A stretch of 64,000 bases of DNA from positions 38,972,161 through 39,036,160 of the forward strand of contig CM053329.1 in NCBI GenBank assembly GCA_028583605.1. Direction: 5' to 3'. This document shows positions 12,203 to 22,440 of this stretch, piece by piece. Position numbers and translations under genes: made by a program. The stretch comes from Dastarcus helophoroides. Taxonomy: Eukaryota; Arthropoda; Insecta; Coleoptera; Bothrideridae. Position 1 is the stretch's first letter; the number at the start of each line of letters is the position of its first letter. The notes under the pieces were generated by a model that saw nothing but the letters and a program-made list of their open reading frames with translations, was not told where the DNA came from and ran no database searches.

Positions 12203-12325
12203 TGTTAGCAAATATTTATTGAAACATTGTAGAATTTTTAATATCTGTTGCTTTTATTTGTTAATAAAATTTATTAGTTATGAATATTAAAGAATTTCAC
12301 GAAGTAAGGCTTGGAAATGTCAATT
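12203..12325. repeat. Dispersed repeat; partner of 16765-16858, plus a retrotransposon tail
   Basis: The first part (GTTAGCAAATATTTAT to TTTATTAGTTATGAATATT) is found again in inverted orientation at 16765-16858, just upstream of the reverse-transcriptase fragment. The second part (CACGAAGTAAGGCTTGGAAA) matches the 3' trailer of the same retrotransposon at 21110-21140. So this is probably a scrambled remnant of that retrotransposon's ends. Confidence 0.65.
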
Positions 12326-12482
12326 AAAAATTTTTAAAAAATCAAAAATTCACAAATGTTTATCGCCTTTACTTTTCCTTTTGTTCTGCGTTGAAGAACT
12401 TGTCTTTAAACAGGTTCAATTTTATTTCATTTTTAATATTTAAAAATTGATTAACACTCATTTTTATAATCGTTGTTAATAA

Positions 12483-12629
12483 ATTGTAATACGAATCTTG
12501 TCCCCTGACGCGGGTTGACAGAGGTTGCTCTTAGAGCAGCCTCTGTTGTGTTTCTTAATCTATCTTGGTTTCATGGGACAAGATTTGTATTTCAATTTTT
12601 GAAGATAACAAAAGACCACCAAAAAAAAA
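12483..12629. mobile_element. FB element, head on the right, A9 end
   Basis: A short left arm (ACGAATCTTGTCCCCTGA) jumps to the centre GGTTGCTCTTAGAGCAGCC. A full right arm follows: TTTCATGGGACAAGATTTG, then GAAGATAACAAAAGACCACC and a run of nine A. The A-run at the headed end recurs in other FB copies. It directly abuts the GC-rich island. Confidence 0.82.
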
Positions 12630-12970
12630 GTTATTGGTAAAATTTCGTACCCGTTTTGGTCGGTAACGCCCGGCTGCATCCATGCTCTAGTAGTGGTAAG
12701 AGGTTCCTCTTTGAGACTGGGTCCTCGGGGTTGATGATGGTGGTGCAATCCCGCGGCCGCCTCCTGGTGATGATGCAGCCCGAACATGAGGCCGGGACCG
12801 CTGACTCGTGACGCTCCGCTGCCAGAGTAAAGTTTGCGGCCCCACGCCGCCGTTACGGGGTCCAGGTCGGGTGGTGCGGGTGGCAGCGAGAGCGCGGGCC
12901 AGGGAGACGCCGTGGGGTAGCCGCGCTCCACGGGGAAGCCCTCGTCGGACCGCGTTTTGACGGCCTTCGA
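12630..12970 (-). CDS. Putative partial exon with His-rich, low-complexity product
   Basis: The frame is open from just after an in-frame TGA (12973-12971) leftward into the FB element, where it ends. The first ATG is at 12787-12785. From there the product begins MFGLHHHQEAAAGLHHHHQ and continues through SLKEEPL and AWMQPG. Upstream in-frame residues are Pro/Ala/Ser-rich with no ATG. Poly-His, poly-Ala and acidic-Pro segments are common in N-terminal regions of animal transcription factors, but I do not recognise the protein. No strong splice donor follows MQPG; the best GT is in GGGCGTTACC, and the adjacent FB insertion may have removed or displaced the junction. It is either a first exon of an unidentified gene or a gene fragment. 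Confidence 0.35.
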
Positions 12971-13480
12971 TCACCACCGTCGCGACGATACACTGCACAA
13001 CTGACGATCGACACTCCTCGAGGATTACTCGCAGGTGGCAGGTTGCTGCAACCGAACAAACACGACTGGGACGTTGATAACCATCGAATGTTGGACCTCA
13101 GGAGGGTGGAGAGGCTCCACGCTATTTTCGCCTCCCTAGGGTTGAGCGGCTCCAGCCTGGAGACCGGGCGGCGACGCCCACTCGGGTGGGTCGAAGGCCG
13201 TACGGCCAATGCGCTGCTCGAGCGGGAAATGGATGTGACCAATTGGGGTCCCGGATGGTTTGGCGGCTGACACCCTGTGGAGCTGAGCGGCTGTTATCAG
13301 CGTCCTTGAATGGATGGGGATGGATAGTGAAGGGCAAGGTGACGGCATTCCGTCAGTGCTGGTCTCTAGTGGAAAGGACTGCAAGCGCGATCCTACGCCA
13401 CGAGATCGCTTCAGATGCAGCGACCCCGGACGGTTTCAGCGCTCCGACTAGCGCCACACCGTTACAGGTTCCAGAAATAA
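12640..13480. other. GC/CpG-rich island, possible promoter plus first exon on the minus strand
   Basis: Composition jumps abruptly from AT-rich to GC-rich near 12655 and falls back near 13480. It contains GCGGCCGC and many CG dinucleotides, unlike anything within 10 kb on either side. No tandem or dispersed copy was seen in the window. On the minus strand an initiator-like TCAGTTG lies at 13004-12998, about 30-200 bp upstream of the open frame described separately. That motif is short enough to be chance. Plus-strand frames in the same DNA lack any recognisable motif and are taken as shadows. It could be a real gene start, a captured gene fragment or a CpG-rich regulatory element. Confidence 0.5.
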
Positions 13481-13834
13481 ACTCCATTTACTGCTTCAAT
13501 TCCAATATAGCATTATACAATCTTCACTATTCAATCGAAAATCCGAAATTTTAGTTTCAAGAGCAACATTTTGACATTTGTCTGGAAATGTTAACTTTGA
13601 AATGAAACTTTGCAAAACAAGGTCAACTTTAAAAAGACCCCAAAATTTCCCTCAAAAATTTTCAGTTTAAAATTGAAGTTTACACTTTTTTTAAAACTTA
13701 AATGTCCACATTTTGTTTTTAAAATTTTTACTTTAAAATTAATGCCTCCATTTTTTTTTAAATTGCTTACAAGAAATAATCCAAATCGTCGTCCTGAATC
13801 TAGAAATGTACTTCTTTTCATTTTTATACAGAAG
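13481..13834. other. AT-rich spacer
   Basis: Low-complexity alternation of AAAATTT and TTTAAA words from about 13600 to 13780. The frames on both strands are artefacts of that. Nothing else is seen. Confidence 0.5.
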
Positions 13835-14285
13835 ATAGCACTAGTCACAGAAATCAAAAACCTTCTAAATTTTAAAGTGATATTCAAAAGGCTGTGACTC
13901 AAAGAAACATAATCACAGAGAAAAATGAAAATAAGCAAAATAAAGCTCAAAGTTTCTACTTATTAGATCGTTGGTTTAAAATTCTTCAGCTTAGGTATTT
14001 TTTGAGTAATTAAAAAAAATATCAGCCCAAAATTTTTCCAAATGTTTGCTTAGGTTCCAAAAATCTGTAAACTTCTATATATTTTTTCCAGTAATGCGAT
14101 TACAAGATTTTCGTAGGTAATTCAATCCTCTTTAATTCTATTGGTCTCCCAGCCTTGTACGATAATTTTTTGTTGAGTTGTGGTCGCCTAAAACAAAAAA
14201 TGATTTTTGGTTTTAATAATCAATAGCTTGGGAAATAATAATCGTTTAGAAAACGCAACATGATCGTAGACAAGATTTCATTCAG
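13835..14285 (+). repeat. Dispersed Sat1008-related copy (direct)
   Basis: Ordered matches to Sat1008: GGCTGTGACTCAAAGAAACA, then GCAAAATAAAGCTCAAAG, then TTTGAGTAATT, then CCAGTAATGCGATTACAAG, then TTTTTTGTTGAGTTGTGGTC. It is most like the partial first unit at 60-560. It stands alone, not in tandem, so Sat1008 sequence also exists as a dispersed element. Confidence 0.75.
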
Positions 14286-14854
14286 GAGGGGCAGCAATTA
14301 TTTTGAAAATTGATGGTCAAAAAAATAATAAAACCAAAAAATTTTCAGCTGAGTATATTCCAAATTTTTACTGAACTGCGCGATCTTGGAGAATCGAATT
14401 TACAAATTAGGGTTTAAAGAGGGAATTTTTAGAAAGAAAAAGTCAGAAAATTTAATCTGATCCTTTCAGAACATTTCGAAAGATGCTGGAATTTCTAAAA
14501 AAAGTCGAAATTTCCAAAATACCAATTTTGTAACAGAAATCACAATTTCCAGAATAAATCGAATTTGGAAATAAAACTGAAATAACCAACAATATTTTCT
14601 TTAGAATTTTACTTTATTTTAATTTTAATATAATCGAAAAGCTTTTTTTTGAAATATTCTAAAAATATTATTCTCGAAATTATGACATTTTATTAATATT
14701 TTGTTCCGATTTTGAAAAAATTAAACAAATTTTGAGAAAAACGTGAAATTTGAAGGAGGTAGAAATTTCCAGAAACAACACGTCAAATTTTGGGGTATAT
14801 CCTGTTCCGAGAATAAAACGAATTTGGAGAAACAAGTGGAAATTTTGTTGTTTA
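14286..14854. other. Degenerate AAATTTCGA-type quasi-repeat
   Basis: Irregular strings of GAAATTTC, GAGAAAAA and TCGAAATT words without a fixed period. This texture continues to 16.7 kb around the FB elements. No genes. Confidence 0.5.
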
Positions 14855-15107
14855 TAGAACAGACTTGTTCTTGGTTATTTTCCAAAGTTGACATACAAAT
14901 CTTGTCCCCTCTAACCAAGAAATATTAAAAAATACAATAAAAATTGCTCTAACGCGCTTCGAGAGCCAAGCTATGATCTTGAGAAAGATAGTGATATGAG
15001 ATAGTGTATTTCTCTGAAGATGATAACTTAGCTATCGAAATGCCCTGTAACAACTTTTGTTGTATTTTTTATCTTTCTTGGTTTCGGATTAGAAGATTTG
15101 TATATCA
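14855..15107. mobile_element. FB element, near full length, diverged
   Basis: A head-like GAACAGACTTGTTCTTGG is followed by a left arm (ATCTTGTCCCCTCTAACC, GCTCTAACGCGCTTCGAGAG). A centre AGATAGTGATATGAGATAG follows, then a right arm (GATGATAACTTAGCTATCG, TTTCTTGGTTTCGG) ending TTTGTATATCAAG. It is more diverged than most copies. No clear target duplication is visible. Confidence 0.82.
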
Positions 15108-15108
15108 A

Positions 15109-15413
15109 GTGAAAATCCACACAGTTTAATTTAAAACAAAAGCAGAAATAACTGGACATTAATAAAAACGAATTTTGAAAAATGCTGTCAAAATTTTGAG
15201 AAAATAATCGAGATTTCTAAAAAATATTTAAATTTACAAGAAAGGGAAAGAAAGCGGAAAAAGCATAATTCAGAAAAAGTTGTGATTTTAAAAAAGACGA
15301 ATCTCGTGAAAAAGTCAAAGTTTTGAGAAAATCAAATTTTTTTTTGGAAAAATTTAAAAACTGTCGAAAAGTCGAAAAAAATACAAAATTTCCGAAGGTC
15401 GAATTTTGTGAAC
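15109..15413 (+). repeat. Left arm of a ~300-bp inverted repeat
   Basis: It begins GTGAAAATCCACACAG directly at the edge of the preceding FB element and ends near GGTCGAATTTTGTGAAC. Its reverse complement lies at 16223-16523 with high similarity along the full length; GGAAAAATTTAAAAACTGTC is shared exactly. The loop is ~810 bp and holds an FB half. A transcript across it would form a long hairpin. Confidence 0.85.
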
Positions 15414-15901
15414 AAAAAAAGCCTAATTTCAAAAATAATCGCAATTTGCCAAAAATATTCTTTTTGAAATATTAACTTTTTTATTTAAATGTTAACATAT
15501 TTAAATTTCGGTAAAGAAATTGAATTTTTTTCCCTAAATACAAAAATATTTTCTTAACATGGTTGCTTTTTCATTAACATTCCAATCGAATTTAAAGAAC
15601 ATAAATGAATTGAGAGAAAGTAAGAATTGCAAAAAGAGCCAGTTTCGAGGAAAAAGCTCACAATTCTAGAAACATAAAATATTTCGAGATAAAATTCGAA
15701 ATGTCAAAAATAAGACGATTTTTGAGATAGGTGCAATTTGAATTTGAGATGAGTGTAATTTGAAAAAATCAAAATATTAGTAAAAAAAAGAATATTAAGG
15801 AAAATAGCAGAATTTTGAAAAAGGATGAATACGCATTGAGAAAAATAGCGAACTTACGAAAAAATTAAACAATTTTTAAAAAAGACATTCCAAAAAAAGT
15901 A

Positions 15902-16008
15902 TTCTTTCTGAAGATGACAGTTTGGCTGCCGAAACGCGTTAGAGCAACCTTTGTTATGTTTTTTAATTTTTCTTGGTTTCAGGGGACAAGCTCTGTGTTT
16001 CAATTTTT
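15902..16008. mobile_element. FB half element (right arm only)
   Basis: It starts TTCTGAAGATGACAGTTTGG at the position of the FB palindrome centre and runs through GCGTTAGAGCAACCTTTG and TTTCAGGGGACAAGC to TGTTTCAATTTTT. No matching left arm is present. The half lies inside the loop of the large inverted repeat. Confidence 0.88.
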
Positions 16009-16222
16009 AAAAAAAGTATGTTGAGAATAAAGGCAAAATTTCGCATTTTTGATGATAAGGAAACGTCTAAGAAAAACACGGATTTAAAGAAGAAAAGTCA
16101 AGATGTCGAAAAAGACGAATTTCAAGCAAAAAGTCGAAACTTTTAGAGATATTTAGTATCAAATTTTGAGATGAAAATCAAGATCTCGAAAAAAAAAGCA
16201 AACTCTAACAAACTAGTCAAAC

Positions 16223-16523
16223 GTTCATAAAATTCGACCTTCGAAAATGTTGTACTTTTTCGATTTTTCGACAGTTTTTAAATTTTTCCAAAAGAGAATT
16301 TGATTTTCTCAAAATTTTGACTTGACTCGACATATTTTTTAAAATTACAACTTTTTCTGAATTATACTTTTATCGCTCTTTCTTTCCTTCTCTTGTAAAT
16401 TTAAATATTTTCTAGAAATGTTGATCATTTTCTCAAGATTTGGACAGCATTTTTCAAAATTCGCTTTTATTAATGTTCAGTTTTTTCTGTTTTTTTTTTA
16501 AATTTAACTTTGTGGATTTTCAC
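16223..16523 (-). repeat. Right arm of the ~300-bp inverted repeat
   Basis: Inverse of 15109-15413, from GTTCATAAAATTCGACC to TGTGGATTTTCAC. Differences are scattered substitutions and 1-10 bp indels, so the arms are old enough to have diverged but still easily pair. Confidence 0.85.
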
Positions 16524-16764
16524 GTTTTGGAAAATTAGATTTTATAAGGTTGAAATTTTTAGAAAAATCCAAATTTTGAGAAAAATAAATGAGAAATAGG
16601 CGAAATTTTGAGAAATTGGTTTGAAATATCCAAGTGGAACCTTAAAATTGAGAAAAAATTCGAAATTTTTCAGAGAACATCGAAAAATTGGAAATTTCGC
16701 ACAGAAGGTTGTTTTGATGAAAGTTAAATTTTAATAAAAAGGTTTAATTTTGAAAATTTTTGTT

Positions 16765-16858
16765 TATTAAATATTCATAACTAATAAACTTTATTAACGA
16801 TAAAAATGGAACGAAACTTAAAAATTTTACAAGGTTTTCGATAAATATTTGCTAACAG
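16765..16858 (-). repeat. Inverted copy of the 12203-12290 repeat
   Basis: AATATTCATAACTAATAAAC to ATATTTGCTAAC is the reverse complement of the text at 12203-12290 with moderate divergence. It lies immediately upstream of the reverse-transcriptase fragment. Confidence 0.7.
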
Positions 16859-16879
16859 TTATGAATATTATTATTAGTT

Positions 16880-17404
16880 ATGAAAAAACATGGTGAGGCT
16901 AGGATTGTGGCATTGGATACCTCAAAGACTTTTGACAGAGACTGGCACCGATCTCTTCTCGCCAAATTAATGCCTTATGGTCTTCCTCCGGGACTTTGTC
17001 ATTTGATATCAAATTTTCTCGCTGACAGATCTCTTCAGGTCGTCGTCGATGGCATCTCATCCGAGACATTTGCGATTAACGCAGGGATACCACAGGGGTC
17101 TGCTCTGTCTCCTACTCTATTTCTGTTACACATAAACGATCTCTTAGCTTCAACTTTCAATCCTATATACAGCTACGCAGATCATGGTAACCTTGTGTCA
17201 TCTTTTTTCTCCGACAAACCATTATCTATCCCTGCTTCAGATCGACTAAGGGGACAGCAGATACAGACGATTAATCAAGATCTTGAGATTATTCTGGAAT
17301 GGGGTAAGAACAATTTGGTCGACTTCAAGGCTACAAAAACTCAGGCCACGCTTTTCTCTAAGAAAACATCAAGAGATAATGCAACAAATAAAAAAAATGG
17401 ACGG
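16880..17404 (+). pseudogene. Non-LTR retrotransposon reverse transcriptase, palm/fingers part, broken
   Basis: The 175-residue frame shows the order of RT motifs of Jockey/CR1-type non-LTR elements. A motif A, ALDTSKTFDRDWH (residues 11-23), keeps the first catalytic Asp. A GLPPGLC segment follows, then NAGIPQGSALSPTLF (67-81), then the motif C region SYADHG at 98-103. The usual motif C ends in two aspartates; here the second is His, so the enzyme would be inactive. The 5' part of the ORF, including endonuclease, is absent. The frame ends where a pyrimidine tract begins, and the C-terminal part resumes 3 kb later in the same orientation. Identification as a non-LTR RT is secure; the clade is my inference. 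Confidence 0.92.
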
Positions 17405-17685
17405 TAAAATCCTTCCGATTCTCTCCTCTTCCTCCTTCTCCTTCCCCTTCTCCTTATCTTCCTCAATCTTATCATTCTCCTTCTTTCCCTCTTCTTCCGC
17501 CTTCTCCTACTTCTCTTCCTCTTCCTCCCCTTTCTCCTCCTTTTTTTTTAATTTTTTTTCTTTCCTCTCCTTCTTTCTCCACTTCTTCTTCATCTTCCTC
17601 TTTCTCCTTTTCTTCTTCTTCCAGTTCTTTTTCTTCTTCATCTTTCTCTCCCACTTCCCCCTCTTCTTCTATGTCTTCTGCTTTT

Positions 17686-17815
17686 AGGAATGCTAAATTT
17701 AAAATTAAAACTACCTTTTTAGAGAACTGGAGTTTCAAATTGAAATTTTGCGAAAATATTTGCAGAAATTTTTAAGCAACCTTCTGCTTCCTCTTTTTAA
17801 ACTTGTTCTTTATCT
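17686..17815. repeat. Core block 1 within the CT tract
   Basis: A non-pyrimidine island starting AGGAATGCTAAATTTAAAAT, continuing AGTTTCAAATTGAAATTTTG and ending near TTTTTAAGCAACCTTCTGC. It recurs twice downstream, so the CT tract is a composite repeat (core plus variable pyrimidine filler). Confidence 0.85.
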
Positions 17816-18106
17816 TCTTCTTCTTCTTCTACCCTTTTTCCTTCCCCTTTTTCTGTTTTAACTTCTACTTCCCCTCCTCCTCCTTCTTCTTCCCATTTTC
17901 CCTTTCTTAGCCTTTAACTTCTTCTTGTTCTCCTTTCACTTCTGTTTCTCCTCATTCTCAAACTATTTCTCCTCCTCCTTCTTCCACTTCTTCTTCTCTT
18001 CTCCTTTTTATTCGCTAATTTCTTTTTCTTCTACTTCTACTTCTTTTTCTCCTCTTCCTGCTTTTTCTTCTCTTCCTCTTTTTTCTCTTTCTTTCCCTCC
18101 TCATTC

Positions 18107-18714
<608 letters not shown>

Positions 18715-19017
18715 TTTCCTTCTCCTTCCTCTTCTCCTTCTCCTTCTCCTTCTCCTCCTTTTCCTCCTCCTCTTTCTCCCCCTTCTCCCCCTCTTCTTCT
18801 ACCTCCCTTTACTCATCTTCCTGCTTCTTCTCTTCCTTCTACTTTTTCTCTCCTTTTTTCTTCCCCCTCTTCTTCTTCCTCTCTTTCTTCTTCCCCTTTC
18901 TCTTCCTCTTATTCTTCTTCCATTTCTTTGTCTCTTCTTCTTTATTTTTTCTTCTTTTTCTTTTTTTCCTCTTTATTTTTCTTTCCCTTTTTCCCCTCTT
19001 CTTCTTCGTCTTCTTCT

Positions 19018-19145
19018 TTTGGAAATAACAAATTTAAAATAAAAACTACCCTTTTAGAAAGTTGTATTTTCAAATTGAAATTTAGCAAAAATAGTGAATA
19101 TTTCCAGAAATTTTTTAAGCAAGCTTCTGCTTCTTCTTTTTTCTT
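19018..19145. repeat. Core block 2 within the CT tract
   Basis: TGGAAATAACAAATTTAAAA, then TATTTTCAAATTGAAATTTA, then TTTTTTAAGCAAGCTTCTGC. It aligns along its length with the blocks at 17686 and 19638. Confidence 0.85.
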
Positions 19146-19637
19146 CATCTTCTTCTTTTCCTTCTTCTTCTTCTTCAACTTCTACTTCTTTTCTTCCTCC
19201 TTCTTATTCTTTCCCTTTTTCCTTTCTTGTTCTTTAATTTCTTTTTCTTCTTCTCCTTCAACTTTATTTTCTCCTCATTCTCAAACTGCTTTTTCTCCTC
19301 CTGCTCCTTCTTCTCCTTCTTCTCTTTCTTCTTCATCTGCTCCTCCTTATTCTCCTCGTTCTTCTCTTTCTCTTGCTCCTCTTCATCATCATTCTCCTCC
19401 TCTTCCTCTTCTTTCACCTCCTACTCCTCTTCCTCTTCTTCCACCTCCTATCTCTCATCCTCTTCCTTCTCCTCTTTTTTCCCTCTTCTCCTTTCCCTTT
19501 TCTTCTTCCCTCCTTTCTTCTTACAATTTTTTGTATCTCCTTTCTCTTTCTCTTCATTCTTCTCCTCTTCTTCTTCCAGTTCTTTTTCTTCTTTATCTTT
19601 GTCTCCCTCTTTCCCCTCTTCTTCTTCGCCTTCTTTT

Positions 19638-19770
19638 TTTAGAAATGCTGAATTTAAAATCGAAATTTCACCATTTTAGAAAGTTAGATTTTCAGATTGA
19701 AACTTTACGAGAATGGTGAATATCTCCAGATATTTTTTAGGCAAGCTTCTTCTTCTTCTTTTTGAACTTG
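19638..19770. repeat. Core block 3 within the CT tract
   Basis: AGAAATGCTGAATTTAAAAT, then ATTTTCAGATTGAAACTTTA, then TTTTTTAGGCAAGCTTCTTC, followed by a TTTTTGAACTTGTTCC word also present (with changes) after block 1. Spacing to block 2 is ~620 bp, against ~1330 bp between blocks 1 and 2. Confidence 0.85.
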
Positions 19771-20054
19771 TTCCTTATCTTCTTCTTCTAATTCTCCTAC
19801 CCCTACTTTTTTCCCTTCTTCTTCTAATTCTCCTCCCCCTACTTCTTCCCTTCTTCTTCCCCTAATTCTTCTCCCCCTACTTCTTTCCCTTCTTCTTCTT
19901 CTAATTCTCCTCCCCCTACTTCTTCCCCTTCTTTTTCTTTGACTTCTACTTCTTTTCCTTCTTCTTTTTTTCTTCTTCCACTTTTCTCATGCTTATATTT
20001 TAACTTCTTCTTTTTCTTCTTCCACTTCTTCTTCTCCTCATCTTTAAATTACTT

Positions 20055-20250
20055 TTATTTCTCCTTCTCCTTCTCCTTCTCCTTCTCCTTCTCCTTCTCC
20101 TTCTCCTTCTCCTTCTCCTTCTCCTTCTCCTTCTCCTTCTCCTTCTCCTTCTCCTTCTCCTTCTCCTTCTCCTTCTCCTTCTCCTTCACCCTTCTCCTTC
20201 TCCTTCTCCTTCTCCTTCTCCTTCTCCTTCTCCTTCTCCTCCTCCTTATC
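20055..20250. repeat. Second CCTTCT hexamer array
   Basis: About thirty CCTTCT units with one interruption (CACCCTTC near 20187). Same motif as the 18.1-18.6 kb array but separated by 1.4 kb of irregular pyrimidine sequence. Confidence 0.95.
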
Positions 20251-20424
20251 CTTCTCGTCCCCCTTCTCCATTTCCTTCTTCTACTGCTCTCCTCCTCCTC
20301 CTCCTTCTTTTGCTCCTGCTCTTCCTTCTTCTCCTTTTGCTTCTCCTTCTTCTTCTTCTTCTCCTCCTTTCTCTCTCTACCTCCGCCTCTTCCTACACAC
20401 ACCTCTTTCTCTTTCTCCTCCCGA

Positions 20425-21140
20425 TGGGATCTAACCTATCTATCAGAGGAGTGAATGCGAGCACTAACTTCTCTTGGGACGATCACGCGCGCCATTACCA
20501 AGCCTGCCTCTCAGAAGCTAGGCTTTCTTTTTAGAGCTAAAAAGTACTTCACGTGTCATCAGCTACTCACACTATACAAAGCTCAAGTTAGGCCAACACT
20601 AACCAATCCTGTTCTCATGTTTGGAGTTCAGCCCCAAGGCACATTTTAGCATTCTTGGATTCAATTCAAAGAAGAGCGCTTCGCCTAATTGATGACGAGA
20701 GTCTGACTGATTCTCTCGAAACACTAGAGCACATGGAGAGCGCATGGTTGGTGACTTGTCTCTTTTTTACAAGTACTATCATGGAAAATGCTCGCTGGAA
20801 CTAATAGGATTGAGTCCCCTAAGGACAAGATTCTTGAGGCGTACTAGACAGTCGAAGACAGCAAATTCCTGTGCGGTCCAGCTTGACACAGTGAAGACTT
20901 CTGTCTATGGAGACTCTTTTATCTATAGAACTTCCAAGTTATGGAACTTGTTACCGAAAGGAATTTTCCCCAAAAATTACAATCTATTCTTGTTTAAGAA
21001 GGCGGTTCATCACCATCTATCCTTGTTTCCGCATCCAACTCGCAGTGCTTTGAAAGCAAAATGAGGTTACCCTTTGCGAGTAGATTAAACTTGAGAATAT
21101 TAAAGGATTCCACGAAGTAAGGGTTGGAAATGTCAATTGT
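20425..21140 (+). pseudogene. Non-LTR retrotransposon, C-terminal RT region and 3' trailer, frameshifted
   Basis: In order across at least three frames: SIRGVNASTNFSWDDH; then SQKLGFLFRAKKYFT and LLTLYKAQVRPTL (thumb region of non-LTR RTs); then SIQRRALRLIDDESL; then GDLSLFYKYYHGKCS; then GDSFIYRTSKLWNLLP and SLFPHPTR. This is the normal carboxyl end of the ORF whose front half is at 16880-17404. Only a few tens of residues seem to be missing between the two parts. Frameshifts occur near 20480 and around 20650-20745. A 3' trailer with CACGAAGTAAGGGTTGGAAA follows to about 21140. Dead copy. Confidence 0.9.
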
Positions 21141-21728
21141 TTATAAAATAGACAAATTTTAATAAAAAAATAGAAAATTTTCAGATATAAAGAAACTTGG
21201 ACGAAAATATTGAGATTTTTAGGAACATAAAGGACTGGATTTAAAATAAAATCAGAATTTCTAAAAAAACAATTTTAGGACAACTATGGACCTTTCGAAA
21301 TCACAAAAGCAGAAACTGATTTTGAGAAAAATTTGAAATTTCGAGAAAAGATCGAAATTTCCAAAAAAAAATTAAAATTTGTAGAAAAAGTGTGAAATTT
21401 TATAAAAATACGAAATTTAGCAAAGAAAGCTAACATGTGCTATAATTTAAAAAAAAATTTTGTTTTGAAAAATCACAAAATGTGAAAAAAATTGAAATTA
21501 TCGATAAATGTCGAAATTTCAAGTAAAGTACGAGTTCTGAGGAAGAAATGGAAAGTTCAATTAAATATGATATTTCGGTGGCTTCCAGAGCCTGGGGGCC
21601 AAGTTCCCCGCCCTGCCCAATTCTAGATACGCCTATGGAATGCAAGTAATGTTTTGAACACTGCAAAACCTTCTTTACAAGTTCTATTCATCAATTTTTT
21701 GATAAAAAACTTTTTTTTTAGTACAAAA
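21141..21728. other. AT-rich spacer with a possible DNA-transposon end
   Basis: Mostly AAATTTCGAGAAAA-type text. At about 21577-21642 a GC-rich patch (GAGCCTGGGGGCCAAG, then CGCCTATGG) reads on the minus strand as CATAGGCGTATCTAGAATTG followed by G-runs. That resembles terminal sequences of some hAT-like miniature elements. No matching opposite end was found, so the assignment is weak. Confidence 0.3.
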
Positions 21729-21765
21729 TGACAGGGGACAAATTCTGTATTTTAATTTTTACAAA
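21729..21765. mobile_element. FB fragment (outer part of one arm)
   Basis: ACAGGGGACAAATTCTGTAT then TTTAATTTTTACAAAATAAC matches the outer end of FB right arms (CAGGGGACAAGTTCTGTATT elsewhere). Only ~40 bp remain. Confidence 0.6.
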
Positions 21766-22044
21766 ATAACCGAAAAAAAGTTCAAAATTTCGTTAATTCA
21801 GGACATTCGATAGCCGGTCGATAGCTTTTCTATCGATTTTCTTTAAATTTTTCTTAGATTTTACTAACAGTGTTATCAATACAACTGCAAAATTAAAAGA
21901 ACTGTGCTGGCGTCGAAGCTGAGATATTCAATGCCAAACTGACACTTTTTAACATGGATAAGCGAAAGGACGTTTTCGAAGAGATTTTAATTGACTGCGG
22001 TCAAACCTCTCCATAAATTTTGATAAGGAAGAAGTATATTATGT

Positions 22045-22440
22045 AGGATACTATTATCAATGAAACAGTAAAATATTAAGAATTTCAAGCGGTGACTGTT
22101 ATTGCGTAATAGCAATTTAAATTGGCACATCTTATAAAATTTCAATGCTTCATTCCCAATGTTAGGAAAATATCTTGAAGTAAACGCAACTGAGCAGCTT
22201 TGCTAATCGAGTCTTGGGTAACGGGGCATCCGATTTGTTAGAAAATCTATTGCAAAGCGGCTTTGAAATTTGTGTTATTGTATCCACGCTTACAGTCCAT
22301 GCTAAAAATCGAGGAGTGGTAGCGTCTGGCCCCCACAACTCGCTTTCACAACAAAGATTTTTAGTTCCGATTACTGCCGATTAACTATCAGAACGTGATA
22401 CAACTTTGCAAATAAATGGATAACTAAGGACAGAAACTTT
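22045..22440 (+). repeat. Dispersed ~350-bp element, partner inverted at 51530-51865
   Basis: Shared ordered words, after reverse-complementing the partner: ATGTTAGG with AATATCTT/AACATCTT, CTATTGCAAAG, TTGTATCCACG, ATGCTAAAAATCGAG, GTCTGGCCC, and the TACAACTTTGCAAA/TTGTTGCAAA end. No long ORF and no clear terminal repeats. It is a non-coding mobile element or an ancient segmental copy; the class is unknown. Confidence 0.75.

Noticed and set aside
12998..13004. Initiator TCAGTTG as a defined core promoter
   Set aside because: Only seven bases, no convincing downstream element at the expected distance and no TATA box. Mentioned in the island entry but not called as a promoter.
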